Below, piece by piece: positions 50,403 through 59,257 of a stretch of DNA of 64,000 nucleotides (position 1 is its first letter; the number at the start of each line of letters is the position of its first letter). The translations under genes were made by a program, and so were the position numbers. Below the pieces are notes generated by a model. It saw nothing but the letters and a program-made list of their open reading frames with translations, had not been told where the DNA came from and made no database searches. The stretch is from Amycolatopsis bullii (GTDB taxonomy: Bacteria > Actinomycetota > Actinomycetes > Mycobacteriales > Pseudonocardiaceae), in NCBI RefSeq assembly GCF_014654205.1, contig NZ_BNAW01000008.1, positions 62,001 to 126,000 of the forward strand, read 5' to 3'.

Positions 50403-51815
50403 ATGCCCGACCCGTCGTTCGCCCTGCAGCTGAGCCAGAACAAGTACCTAGCGCCGAGCGACGACCGGATGGACGTCGTGCTCACCGTGCGGGTGGGGGA
50501 CGCCGGCGTCCCCGCGGCCGGGCCGCCGCCGACCGCCGAGCTGCTGCTGGTGGACTGCTCCAGCTCGATGGACTGGCCGCCGACGAAGATCGAGGCCGCG
50601 CGGCACGCCTGCCGGGCGGCCATCGGCTCACTGCGGGACGGCGTGCTGTTCGGGGTGGTCGAGTGCACCGGCCGCGCCCGGCTCGTCTACCCCGCCGAGC
50701 CGCCTCTGGCGGTGGCGAGTGAACGGACCCGGCACGAAGCGAAGGCCGCGGCGTCCGAGCTGATCGCCGGGGGTGGCACGGCGATGAGCACGTGGCTGGA
50801 CCTGGCCCGGAACCTGTTCGAGAAGACGACGGCCGACATCCGCCACGCGGTGCTGCTCACCGACGGCAAGAACGAGTCCGACCGCACCGGCGCGCTGGAA
50901 GCGGCGCTCGACCGCTGCCGGGGCCGGTTCGCTTGTGACGCGCGGGGCATCGGCGACGACTGGGAGCCGCGGGACCTGCAGCGCATCGCGTCCGTCCTGC
51001 GCGGCAGCGCGGACGCCGTCCTGGAGGACGCCGAACTCGCCGGGGACTTCCGGCGCCTGGTCGAGCGGGCGATGGGCCGGACCGTGCCGGACGTGCGCCT
51101 GCGGATGACCACCCTGCCCTACACCCGGCTGAGGTTCGTCAAGCAGGTCTTCCCGACCGAGGTCGACCTCACCGCGCAGTGTCACGCCGCGGGGAGCGGG
51201 CTCGAGCTGCCCACCGGGGCGTGGGGTGACGAATTGCGCGAGTACCACCTCTGCCTCGACGTCGAGACGGAACAGCTGACGCGGTACGAGGATCGGTTGC
51301 TGGGCACCGTCACCCTCTTCGCCGGCGCGGACGTGGCGGCCGGCGAACCGCAGGCCGTCGTCGGGTACCTGACCGACGACCTGGCGCTTTCCAGCGTGCC
51401 GGACGACAACGTCGCCCGCGTCACCGGACAGGCCGAGCTGGGCCGCGCGGTCCGGGCGGGCTGGGACGCCTTCGAACGCGACGACCGGGTGGCGGCGGCG
51501 CGCGAATGGGGCACCGCGGTGCGGCTGGCGACCGAGCTGGGGAACGCGGAGATCCTCAAGCGCCTGGGCCGGTTGATCGACGTCCGCGAGGACGGCACCG
51601 TCGCGATCAAGGACGGCGTCCGCCCGCGCGACGGCTTCTCCCTGGTGCTCGGGTCGACCATCTCCGCCTACACCGGTTCGGCGGAACCGGCCACCGCTCC
51701 GGCCGAAGCGGCGGGCGCGCCTCGCGAGTGCGTCCATTGTGGACACAAAGCGCGGCCCACGGCGAAGCGGTGTGGCCATTGCGGCAAGCCGTTCGAAGCG
51801 GGAGCGCCGTCGTGA
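50403..51815 (+). CDS. vWA-domain protein with C-terminal zinc ribbon
   Basis: A 470-residue protein. It has a von Willebrand A domain (about 45-215) with a complete MIDAS: D51-x-S53-x-S55, the Thr in GGGTAMSTW and LLTDGKNESD. A beta-rich middle region follows, and the C-terminus is a zinc ribbon with two Cys-x-x-Cys pairs (CVHCGHK and CGHCGKPF). No signal peptide, so it is cytoplasmic. The vWA domain probably binds a protein partner through Mg2+; I infer an adaptor for the kinase encoded 4 nt upstream. Its stop overlaps the next GTG. Confidence 0.87.
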   Translation: MPDPSFALQLSQNKYLAPSDDRMDVVLTVRVGDAGVPAAGPPPTAELLLVDCSSSMDWPPTKIEAARHACRAAIGSLRDGVLFGVVECTGRARLVYPAEPPLAVASERTRHEAKAAASELIAGGGTAMSTWLDLARNLFEKTTADIRHAVLLTDGKNESDRTGALEAALDRCRGRFACDARGIGDDWEPRDLQRIASVLRGSADAVLEDAELAGDFRRLVERAMGRTVPDVRLRMTTLPYTRLRFVKQVFPTEVDLTAQCHAAGSGLELPTGAWGDELREYHLCLDVETEQLTRYEDRLLGTVTLFAGADVAAGEPQAVVGYLTDDLALSSVPDDNVARVTGQAELGRAVRAGWDAFERDDRVAAAREWGTAVRLATELGNAEILKRLGRLIDVREDGTVAIKDGVRPRDGFSLVLGSTISAYTGSAEPATAPAEAAGAPRECVHCGHKARPTAKRCGHCGKPFEAGAPS

Positions 51816-52927
51816 CGGCGATCAGCACCACCCGCAAGACCCTGTGGTGGCTGCGGTTCGGGCTCGTCGCCGCCAGCGTGCTGGTGCTGGGGACGGCGCT
51901 GGGGACCTTCCTCGGCGTGCGGGCCGGCATCGCCGAGGTCCGGGAGCGAACCGCGCCCGCGGTGCTCGAAGTGTCACTGGCCAAGGAGGCGATCGTGGCC
52001 GCGCACCGGGCGGCGGTGACCGCGTTCGAGGCCCGGCAAGCGCGCCTGACCGGCCCCAGCGAGCAGTACGAGGACGAAATCGCCCGGACGAGCCAGCAAC
52101 TCGCCCAGGTCGCCGAGCACAACGCGGCGGGCGAGGCGGGCAGCCAGACGCTGCTGCTGATCGAGGGGCTGCTGCCGTCGTACAACGGCTTCATCGGGCA
52201 GGCCGACGCGCACTTCCGGCAGGACGCGGGCGGCCCGCTCGCCGCGAGCAACCTGCAATCCGCGTCGGACCTGCTGACCGCGCCGGAGAACGGGATCCTC
52301 GCCCGGCTCGACGCGCTCGAGGCCGCCCAGCGCGCCGCCCTCGACCGGCAGCTCGCGACCGGCTGGCTGGCACCCGCGATCACCGCGCTGTGGGCGGTGC
52401 CGCTGGTCCTGCTGCTCGCCACGCTCGTCTGGACCCAGCGGTTCCTCGCCCGGCGGTTCCGGCGCACGGTGAACCCCGCGCTGCTGGCCGCCACGGTGGC
52501 CTGCGTGCTGCTGGGCGCGGCAACGGCCCTGCTGCTGGGCATCCGGTCCGACGCCCGGGACGGCGGCGCCGCGCTGGAGCACACCGTCGACGCGCGGTCC
52601 GCGGTCACTTCGGCCGCCGCCGGCCAGGCCCGGTGGACCCTCGCCCACGTGCTGACCGCCCAGTGCGGGATCGAGGGAGCGGCCGCGTGCGGCGACACGG
52701 TGATCGCCTTCGCCGCCGGGACACCCGTCCCGGCGGACGTCCCGGACGCGCCGCCGGGCGCCGTCGACGAATCGGCGCTGCTGGGCCCGGGACTCGCCGA
52801 ACCGGGCTGGACGGAAGTGCTCGGCTACGGGATCCCGCTGCTGGCCGCCGGGATCGGCGTCCTGGCGGTGGCCGGCCTGCAACCGCGTCTCGACGAATAC
52901 CGGTTCCGCGCGAGGAGAGAGCCGTGA
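51812..52927 (+). CDS. Four-TM membrane protein, GlnX-like
   Basis: A 371-residue membrane protein. Predicted helices lie at about 10-34, 184-208, 218-244 and 340-361. Two extracytoplasmic segments result: a long helical one (35-183) and a shorter one (245-339) with two Cys residues. This tandem TM-sensor-TM/TM-sensor-TM plan is that of mycobacterial GlnX, which couples the binding protein GlnH to PknG. Sequence similarity to GlnX cannot be judged by eye. Cotranslated with the vWA gene before it and the binding protein gene after it. Confidence 0.8.
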   Translation: MTAISTTRKTLWWLRFGLVAASVLVLGTALGTFLGVRAGIAEVRERTAPAVLEVSLAKEAIVAAHRAAVTAFEARQARLTGPSEQYEDEIARTSQQLAQVAEHNAAGEAGSQTLLLIEGLLPSYNGFIGQADAHFRQDAGGPLAASNLQSASDLLTAPENGILARLDALEAAQRAALDRQLATGWLAPAITALWAVPLVLLLATLVWTQRFLARRFRRTVNPALLAATVACVLLGAATALLLGIRSDARDGGAALEHTVDARSAVTSAAAGQARWTLAHVLTAQCGIEGAAACGDTVIAFAAGTPVPADVPDAPPGAVDESALLGPGLAEPGWTEVLGYGIPLLAAGIGVLAVAGLQPRLDEYRFRARREP

Positions 52928-54213
52928 TGAAGCGCTGCGCCGGGGTGGCGCTGGTCCTCGTGCTCCTGATCTCCGGGTGTTCCGCCGGGACCGGCGCGGA
53001 GCCGGTGACCGTGCTGGGGTCGTGGACCGGCGACGAGCAGACGGCGTTCCTGCGGGTCCTCGACGGGTTCACCCGCGAAACCGGGATTCCCACGCGCTAC
53101 CAGGGCACCCGCGCGCAGAACCAGGTGCTGCGGGGGGACCTGCAGCAGGGCACCCCGCCCGACGTGGCGGTGCTGTCCAACCCGGCCGAGCTGGCCGGCT
53201 ACGCGCGTTCCGGGCAGCTGAAACCCCTCGACGACGTCCTGGGCGCGGACGCGACCGCCGCGTACAGCCCGCAGTGGCGGAAACTGCAGCAGCTCGGCGG
53301 GAAGACGACGTACGCGGTCGTGGTTAAGGCGGACCTGAAGAGCATCGTCTGGTACGACCCGAACCGGTTCCGGGAAGACCCGCCGGCCACCCTGGACGCG
53401 CTCGTGGCGGCCACCGGGCGGCTTTCCGCCGCCGGGCAGCAGCCGTGGTGCCTCGGCATGGGCGCGCCGCCGAACTCCGGGTTCCCGGGCACCGACTGGC
53501 TCGAGGACATCCTGCTGCACCTGGCTCCGGACCAGTACGGCAAGTGGGCGGCCGGGGAGCTGGCCTGGACCGACGAGGTCGTGCGCGAGGCCTGGCAGCG
53601 CTGGGGCACGCTGGTCCTGGCGCCGGGCGCGGTCCGCGGTGGCAGCACGGCGGCCCTGCTCACCTCGTTCGCCGACGCCGGCCGGGGCCTGTTCGCCGAT
53701 CCGCCCCGCTGCCTGCTGGAGCACCTCGGCTCGTTCGCGATCGGCGGCTACCTCGCGGTCCCGCGGCCGTCCGGGCCGCCCGTTCCCGACCGGGACTTCC
53801 GGTTCTTCCCGTTCCCGGGCACCGGGAAGACCGCGCGGTCGGAGGTGTCGGCCGATCTCGCCGGGATGTTCCACGACACCCCGGACGCGCGCCGGCTCAT
53901 GGTGTACCTGGCGGGGGAGCAGGGGCAGCGGATCTGGCCCTCCGGCGGGACGACGTTCTCGGTGCACCAGCGTCTGGTCGGCCAGGACGTCTACCGCAAC
54001 GACGTGACCCGGCGGATCGCGACCACCCTGGCCAAGGGCACGGACCTCTGCTTCGACGCCTCGGACCTGATGCCCTCGGCGATGACCAGCGCGTTCTACC
54101 AGGCGGTGCTGGAGTACCTGGCCCACCCCGACCGGCTCGACACCCTGCTCGGCGAGCTGGAGCAGGTGCGCCGGGGCATCGGCCCGGAACAGTGGCTCAA
54201 GCTGCCCTGCTGA
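52927..54213 (+). CDS. Family-1 extracellular solute-binding lipoprotein
   Basis: A 428-residue lipoprotein with signal and lipobox LLISGC (Cys18). The mature protein is of the SBP family 1 (carbohydrate type): VLGSWTGDEQTAFLRVLDGF, QGTPPDVAVLSNPAEL, a Trp-rich binding region (GTDWLEDILLH). There is no ABC permease or ATPase nearby, so it is probably a sensor, not a transporter part. GlnH of the mycobacterial pknG operon is instead amino-acid type (family 3). The ATG at 52927 is chosen; a GTG codon directly before it could also start. Confidence 0.9.
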   Translation: MKRCAGVALVLVLLISGCSAGTGAEPVTVLGSWTGDEQTAFLRVLDGFTRETGIPTRYQGTRAQNQVLRGDLQQGTPPDVAVLSNPAELAGYARSGQLKPLDDVLGADATAAYSPQWRKLQQLGGKTTYAVVVKADLKSIVWYDPNRFREDPPATLDALVAATGRLSAAGQQPWCLGMGAPPNSGFPGTDWLEDILLHLAPDQYGKWAAGELAWTDEVVREAWQRWGTLVLAPGAVRGGSTAALLTSFADAGRGLFADPPRCLLEHLGSFAIGGYLAVPRPSGPPVPDRDFRFFPFPGTGKTARSEVSADLAGMFHDTPDARRLMVYLAGEQGQRIWPSGGTTFSVHQRLVGQDVYRNDVTRRIATTLAKGTDLCFDASDLMPSAMTSAFYQAVLEYLAHPDRLDTLLGELEQVRRGIGPEQWLKLPC

Positions 54214-54237
54214 ACCCGTGCGAAAGAAGGAGATCCG

Positions 54238-54588
54238 GTGCAGGAGTTCGTGCGTTTCCCGCTGGCCGACGGCGGTTCGGTGGTCGTCGAGGTCGAGGGG
54301 GAACCGGGCCTGGAGCAGGCGTCGGCGCCTTCGGGGGTGCTCCGCAAGGCGACCACGACCTTCGAGCACGCCCTGAACGAGGTGCGCGCCGCCGCCTCGG
54401 CCGCGCTGGCGCAGTTCCGCGACCTCGGCCCGGACGAGGTCGAGCTCAAGTTCGGCGTCAAGCTCGACGCCCAGGCGGGGGCGGTGATCGCGCGCACCGG
54501 GCTGCAGGGCCAGTTCGAGGTCAAGCTGAAGTGGCTGCGCGACGGGGCCGCCCCGGCCGAAGAGGCGGCGGAGGAACCGGAAGGGTGA
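54238..54588 (+). CDS. CU044_2847/trypco1-family protein
   Basis: A 116-residue protein of the CU044_2847 family, also called trypsin-co-occurring domain 1 (EFVRFPLADGGSVVVEVEGE at the start; FRDLGPDEVELKFGVKLDAQAG in the middle), with a Glu/Ala-rich tail. This domain is found next to trypsin-like proteases in bacterial conflict or signalling clusters. Here the protease is five genes upstream in the same operon, supporting a functional link. The GTG at 54238 follows AAGGAG. Last gene of the operon. Confidence 0.85.
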   Translation: MQEFVRFPLADGGSVVVEVEGEPGLEQASAPSGVLRKATTTFEHALNEVRAAASAALAQFRDLGPDEVELKFGVKLDAQAGAVIARTGLQGQFEVKLKWLRDGAAPAEEAAEEPEG

Positions 54589-54592
54589 GGCG

Positions 54593-55447
54593 TTACGGCT
54601 TGTAGCCGACGATCCCGGCGACGCACTTGGCCGAGTCGCTGAGCGGCGTGAGCCGGGGGCCGTCCGGCCACCACTCGTCGCAGACCGCCATGCCCGGTTG
54701 CGAAGTCGCGTTCGGCTGGACGAGTTCGAGGCCGTCCATCATGGCTTCGATCTCCGCGCGGGTGCGGAAGCGCCCGGCGCCGAGCGGGCCGGACACCAGG
54801 ATCTGCTCGATGCGCTTGGCGATCGCGGTCAGCTCCGGCACCTCGGGGTCGAAGAAGTGCGACAGCACCACGTACGAGCCCGACGGCAGCGCGTCGATGT
54901 AGGTGCGCATGATGTCGAAGACGCCGTCGCCCTCGAAGTGGTGCATCGTGCCCACCTGCAGCAGCGCGACCGGCTCGGAGAAGTCGATGTGCGCGAGGAC
55001 TTCCTTGTGGCCCAGCACTTCCTGCGGCTGGAAGATGTCCGCCTCGACCATGTGCGTGAAGTCGTTCTCGACCAGCAGCGCCCGGCCGTGGGCGAGGACC
55101 ACCGGGTCGTTGTCGACGTAGACGACCGTGTTGTCCTTGTCGATGCGCTGCACGATCTGGTGGGTGTTCTCGGCCGTCGGCAGCCCGGACCCGCAGTCCA
55201 GGTACTGGTGGATGGCGGTCTGGTTGGCCAGCATCCGCAGCGCGCGGTTGTGGAAGCCGCGGTTGCCGCGGGCGATGTCCACCGCTTCCGGCACCGCCGT
55301 GCGGATCTTGTCCATCACCGCCCGGTCGACTTCGTAGAAGTTGTTCCCGCCGAGGAACCCGTCGTAGATCCGCGCGATGCTCGGCCGGGCGGGGTCGACC
55401 CCCACCGGCGTCTGGCTCGGGGACAGCGCGGACGGCGTGTCGGACAT
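54593..55447 (-). CDS. DUF574-type SAM-dependent methyltransferase
   Basis: A 284-residue DUF574/Methyltransf_19 protein, typical of actinomycetes. It starts DPARPSIARIYDGFLGGNNFYEVDR and has YLDCGSGLPTAENTHQI (SAM-binding region) and VVYVDNDPVVLAHG (acidic residue for the ribose). The substrate is unknown; the family is large in Streptomyces and relatives. ATG at 55447 is preceded by GAGG. It converges on the trypco1 gene with 4 nt between stops. Confidence 0.9.
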   Translation of the reverse strand: MSDTPSALSPSQTPVGVDPARPSIARIYDGFLGGNNFYEVDRAVMDKIRTAVPEAVDIARGNRGFHNRALRMLANQTAIHQYLDCGSGLPTAENTHQIVQRIDKDNTVVYVDNDPVVLAHGRALLVENDFTHMVEADIFQPQEVLGHKEVLAHIDFSEPVALLQVGTMHHFEGDGVFDIMRTYIDALPSGSYVVLSHFFDPEVPELTAIAKRIEQILVSGPLGAGRFRTRAEIEAMMDGLELVQPNATSQPGMAVCDEWWPDGPRLTPLSDSAKCVAGIVGYKP

Positions 55448-55556
55448 GGCGACCTCGCAGGACTGTGGAGTGCGGCGTGGTGTGCGGCGCGGTGGGCGGC
55501 GTTGGGCCACCCAGAGTAGTAGGTCGCGTTCCCGCGGTGAACTCGAGGTGGCCCGG

Positions 55557-55748
55557 TCAGCCGCTCGGGCGAAGCCGCTGGCCGGGGATATCGGCGGCGC
55601 GCTGGGCGCGTTCGCGGCGCAGCCGCTCGAGGTGCTGGTCGATCCGCCGGTCGAGGTCGCGCGCGGCCTCGGACAGGTCCGTCAGGTCGCGGCGGGACGC
55701 CGGGCGCCCGACGGCGGCGGTGTCCCTTTCGTCCCGTGCCCTGTCCAC
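55557..55748 (-). CDS. Small charged hypothetical protein
   Basis: About 63 residues, highly charged and helical with Arg/Glu/Asp repeats (DLSEAARDLDRRIDQHLERLRRERA), a possible short coiled coil. GTG at 55748 has GGGAGG 8 nt before it; a GTG 3 codons earlier is less well placed. No family recognised. A coding assignment is plausible from the ribosome binding site and composition, but not certain. Confidence 0.5.
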   Translation of the reverse strand: MDRARDERDTAAVGRPASRRDLTDLSEAARDLDRRIDQHLERLRRERAQRAADIPGQRLRPSG

Positions 55749-55859
55749 TTGCCGCACCTCCCGCGTCGGCCCTGGGTTGCTCTCTTCGCCTTACTGCCCC
55801 ATCGGCCGGTTGCCAAAACGCGGGCTCCCGTGAGCCGTCGCACGGCCGTCCGGTGGAAA

Positions 55860-55885
55860 CACCTGGTCACAATTTTGACCAGGTG
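55860..55885. promoter_or_regulatory. 10-6-10 palindromic operator upstream of sugar isomerase operon
   Basis: CACCTGGTCA (55860-55869), CAATTT, then TGACCAGGTG (55876-55885): a perfect inverted repeat. It contains TTGACC (55875-55880), which could serve as a -35 box. It ends 56 nt before the ATG of the isomerase gene. The binding regulator is unknown. Confidence 0.65.
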
Positions 55886-55941
55886 GTAGAAATTGAGCAG
55901 CCGTGGCGGACGGCCGCCAGGGGGAACTGGAGGAGCCGGTG

Positions 55942-56676
55942 ATGAGCGTGCCTTCCGTGCAGCTGTATTCGGTCCGCGACGCCTTCGCGGCCGATCCCGC
56001 CGACACCCTGCGGCGGCTCGCCGCGATCGGCTTCACGCAGGTCGAGCCGTACGGCGTCCTGGAAAACGCCGAAGCGCTGCGTGCCGGGCTGCCCGCCAAC
56101 GGCCTGACCGCCCCGACCGCGCACGCCCAGCTGCTCGGCGCCGACCAGCCCGCCGTCTTCGCCGCCGCGGCCGAGCTGGGCATCGGCCTGGTGATCGACC
56201 CGTTCGTCCCGGCCGAGCGGTGGCAGGACCCGGCCGACATCGCGGCCACGGCGGACGGGCTCAACGCCGCCGCGAAGACCGCGGCCGAGCACGGCGTCGC
56301 CGTCGGCTCCCACAACCACTGGTGGGAACTGGAATCCCGGATCGACGACCGCAGTGCCTTCGAGGTCTTCGCCGAGCAGCTCGACCCGGCGGTCGTGCTC
56401 GAGGTCGACACGTACTGGGCCACCGCGGGCGGCGAGGACGCGCCCGCCCTGCTGCGGCGTTTGGGCGACCGGGTGCGGGCCATCCACGTCAAGGACGGCG
56501 GCCTCGCCACCGACGCCACCGGCCAGGTCCCGGCCGGCCAGGGCCGGGTGCCGGTCGCCGAAGTGCTCGCCGCCGCGCCGGACGCGCTGCGCGTGGTCGA
56601 GTTCGACGCGTTCGACGGCGACTTGTTCGAAGCGCTCGCCGCCAGCCACGCCTTCCTGACCGGCGCGGGCCGGTGA
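55942..56676 (+). CDS. Sugar phosphate isomerase/epimerase (xylose isomerase-like TIM barrel)
   Basis: A 244-residue TIM-barrel AP endonuclease-2 family protein (VQLYSVRDAFAADPADTLRRL; GVAVGSHNHWWE with metal ligands; VVLEVDTYWA; AIHVKDG). Such enzymes act with Gfo/Idh oxidoreductases on inositol- or keto-sugar derivatives. The ATG at 55942 follows GGAGGAG. Its stop overlaps the next GTG (GTGA), giving a two-gene operon behind the palindrome. Confidence 0.87.
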   Translation: MSVPSVQLYSVRDAFAADPADTLRRLAAIGFTQVEPYGVLENAEALRAGLPANGLTAPTAHAQLLGADQPAVFAAAAELGIGLVIDPFVPAERWQDPADIAATADGLNAAAKTAAEHGVAVGSHNHWWELESRIDDRSAFEVFAEQLDPAVVLEVDTYWATAGGEDAPALLRRLGDRVRAIHVKDGGLATDATGQVPAGQGRVPVAEVLAAAPDALRVVEFDAFDGDLFEALAASHAFLTGAGR

Positions 56677-57773
56677 CCGGCGGGCCGGTCGGCGTCGGGG
56701 TCATCGGCACCGGCGTCATCAGCGGCACCTACCTGGAAAACCTCACCGCCTTCCCGGACGTCCGCGTGGTGCGGGTGGCCGACCTCGACACCGCGCGCGC
56801 GGCGGCGCGGGCGGCCGAACACGGCGTGCCGCGCGCGGGCACGGTGGCGGAACTGCTGGCCGACCCGGACGTCGAGCTGGTCGTCAACCTGACCGTCCCG
56901 GCCGCGCACGTCGAGGTCGGGCTCGCCGCGCTCGAAGCGGGCAAGCACGTGTGGACGGAGAAGCCCCTCGCCCTGGACCGCCAGACCGGCCGCAAGCTAC
57001 TCGATCGCGCGCGGGAGAAGAACCTGCGCGTGGCGAGTGCTCCCGACACGGTTCTCGGCGCCGCGCTGCAGACCGCGCGCCAGGTCGTCGACGCGGGCCG
57101 GATCGGGCGCCCCCTCACTGCGCTGGCGCTGTTCCAGGTGCCGGGGCCGGAACTGTGGCACCCGGCGCCGGAGTTCTACTTCCAGCCCGGCGGCGGCCCG
57201 CTGCTCGACATGGGCCCGTACTACCTGACGATGCTGGTCCACCTGCTCGGGCCGATCCGGCGCGTCACCGGGGCCGGCGGGCGAGCCCGCGACACCCGGG
57301 TCGTCGGGTCCGGGCCGCGGGCGGGCACGGAGTTCCCGGTGTCGGTGGCGACCACGGTCACCGCGCTCGTCGAGTTCGAAAGCGCTTCCGCGCAGCTGGT
57401 CCTGAGCTTCGACTCGGCGCTCAGGCGGCCGGCGCTGGCCGAGCTGACCGGCACGCTCGGCACGGCCGTGCTGCCGGACCCCAACCGGTTCGACGAGCCC
57501 ACCCGGCTGCACCTGCTCGACCGGGAGGAGCCGGAAGAGCTGGCGCCGCAAGGACATTCGGCTTCGCGCGGCACCGGCGCGCTGGAACTGGCGCGGGCGA
57601 TCCGGGCCGGGGTGCCGGAACGCGCGTCCGGCGAGCTGGCCTACCACGTGCTCGACGCGATGCTGGCCATCGACGAATCCATGACGCGCGGGCAGAGCGT
57701 GGAGGTGGCGAGCACCATCGACGTCCCGCCGCTGCTGCCGGCGGGCTGGGACCCGTACGCGAAGACCCTCTAG
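56673..57773 (+). CDS. Gfo/Idh/MocA-family oxidoreductase
   Basis: A 366-residue NAD(P)-dependent dehydrogenase. The Rossmann motif GVGVIGTGVISGTYLENL is at the N-terminus, the EKP motif is in VWTEKPLALD, and the C-terminal substrate domain carries GGPLLDMGPYYLTML. Together with the isomerase it likely interconverts a carbohydrate or inositol derivative. Its stop TAG overlaps the TetR stop on the other strand (CTAG). Confidence 0.9.
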   Translation: MTGGPVGVGVIGTGVISGTYLENLTAFPDVRVVRVADLDTARAAARAAEHGVPRAGTVAELLADPDVELVVNLTVPAAHVEVGLAALEAGKHVWTEKPLALDRQTGRKLLDRAREKNLRVASAPDTVLGAALQTARQVVDAGRIGRPLTALALFQVPGPELWHPAPEFYFQPGGGPLLDMGPYYLTMLVHLLGPIRRVTGAGGRARDTRVVGSGPRAGTEFPVSVATTVTALVEFESASAQLVLSFDSALRRPALAELTGTLGTAVLPDPNRFDEPTRLHLLDREEPEELAPQGHSASRGTGALELARAIRAGVPERASGELAYHVLDAMLAIDESMTRGQSVEVASTIDVPPLLPAGWDPYAKTL

Positions 57774-58357
57774 ATCGGGACGGTGAGCAGGTTCTGCAGG
57801 TAGAAACGCAGCGAGCCGACCAGGTCGACGTCGCCCGGCACGGTCAGCCACTGCACCTGCAGGCCGTCCATCAGCGCGATGAACGTCAGCGCTGCCATCG
57901 CGGGCTCGACGCCGCCACGCAGTTCGCCGCGCGCGGCGAGGGCTTGGAACGACTCGTGCACGCCGTCGCGCGCGGCCCGGTAGTGGCGCAGGAAGTACTC
58001 GTGCGCGGGGTGGTCCGGGGCGACCGCTTCGGCGGCGAGCCGCGAGTAGAGGTCGACGATCCCGGGGTGGCGGACGTTGTGCTCGGCGAGCGCGACGAAG
58101 TGCCGGAGGACCTCGAGCCCGGGTGGCACGGTCAGCTGCTCGCGCTCGGAGTCCTCGGCGTCCCGGCGTTCGAGCACGGCGGCGAGCAGGGCTTCCTTGG
58201 TGGGGAAGTAGTAGAGGAGGCCGGCGTGGGAAATCCCGACGCGCTTGGCGATCTCCCGCAGCGACGAGCCGTGGTAGCCGAGTTCGCCGTACGCCGCGGC
58301 CGCCGCCGTGATGATGTCTTCGCGGCGGATCCGGCCCTTCAGGTAGCCCCCGGTCAC
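57770..58357 (-). CDS. TetR-family regulator
   Basis: A 195-residue TetR protein with an N-terminal HTH (IITAAAAAYGELGYHGSSLREIAKRVGISHAGLLYYFPTK region, about 15-55) and a helical ligand domain with a C-terminal cap (TetR_C-like). It converges on the isomerase/Gfo operon, which it could control, and is separated from the DeoR gene by 123 nt. The target palindrome is not clear. GTG start. Confidence 0.9.
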   Translation of the reverse strand: MTGGYLKGRIRREDIITAAAAAYGELGYHGSSLREIAKRVGISHAGLLYYFPTKEALLAAVLERRDAEDSEREQLTVPPGLEVLRHFVALAEHNVRHPGIVDLYSRLAAEAVAPDHPAHEYFLRHYRAARDGVHESFQALAARGELRGGVEPAMAALTFIALMDGLQVQWLTVPGDVDLVGSLRFYLQNLLTVPI

Positions 58358-58480
58358 GGGGTCGCGGTGGTCTCGGCGGCGTGCACGCGACCATCATGCC
58401 TCAGCGGTAGTTCGCACATGCGACGTGAGCGAACGAACAAATCGATTGTGCGAGCGCGCCGGGATTGCGAACATCGCGGG

Positions 58481-59257
58481 GTGAAGAGCGCGGAACGGCA
58501 ACGGGTGATCGTGGAGCGGCTGCGCGACGCCGACCAGGTGGGCGTCGCCGAGCTGGCCGAAGCGACCGGCGCGTCGGAGATGACCGTCCGCCGCGACCTC
58601 GACCACCTGGCGTCCCGGGGCGTGCTGCGCCGGGTGCACGGCGGCGCGGTCCCGGCGTCGCCCTCGGGGGTGGAACCGCCGTTCGCGGCCCGCGCGACGG
58701 CCGGGATCGCGGCGAAGCGCGCCATCGCCGCCGCGGCGGCCGAGCTGATCCGCGACGGCGAGACCGTCGTCCTCGACAGCGGCACGACGGCCCTCGAACT
58801 CGCGCGGCTGCTGCGCGGGCGTCCGATCACCGTGATGCCGCTGTCGCTGCACGCCGCCCGCGAGCTGGCCGAGGAACCCGGCGTCCGGCTGCTGCTGCCC
58901 GGCGGCGAAGCACGGCCGGGGGAGCAGGCGCTGGTCGGCCCGCTGACGCTGGCGTCGCTGCGGGCCCTGCGGTTCGACGTCGCCGTGCTGAGCCCCTGCG
59001 CGCTCGGCGTCGAGTCCGGGCTCACCGCTTTCGACCTGGGCGACGCCGAGGTCAAGCGGACCGCCCTCGACGTCGCGGCCCGGACGATCGTGCTCGCCGA
59101 CGGCGCCAAGTGGGGCCGCTGCGCGCTCGCCTGCATCTGTCCCGCCGACCGCGCCGACGTGGTGATCACCGACCCCGGCGCACCCGAAGACCAGCGCGCC
59201 GCGCTGACCGAGCGTGGCGTGCTCGTGCACGTCGCCGTCCCCTTGGAGAACCGATGA
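58481..59257 (+). CDS. DeoR-family regulator of sugar metabolism
   Basis: A 258-residue DeoR protein with an N-terminal HTH (VAELAEATGASEMTVRRDLDHLASRGVLRRVHGGA) and a C-terminal DeoRC sensor with GTTALELARLL and LADGAKWGR. It usually senses a sugar phosphate. The GTG at 58481 has no clear ribosome binding site. It overlaps the MFS transporter start by 4 bp (ATGA), so the two are cotranslated; the transporter is its likely target. Confidence 0.9.
   Translation: MKSAERQRVIVERLRDADQVGVAELAEATGASEMTVRRDLDHLASRGVLRRVHGGAVPASPSGVEPPFAARATAGIAAKRAIAAAAAELIRDGETVVLDSGTTALELARLLRGRPITVMPLSLHAARELAEEPGVRLLLPGGEARPGEQALVGPLTLASLRALRFDVAVLSPCALGVESGLTAFDLGDAEVKRTALDVAARTIVLADGAKWGRCALACICPADRADVVITDPGAPEDQRAALTERGVLVHVAVPLENR

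Noticed and set aside
46668..54588. Classical phage-defence island
   Set aside because: No nuclease, NTPase-effector, integrase or phage gene nearby; the kinase, membrane protein and binding lipoprotein fit a PknG-type sensing system better.
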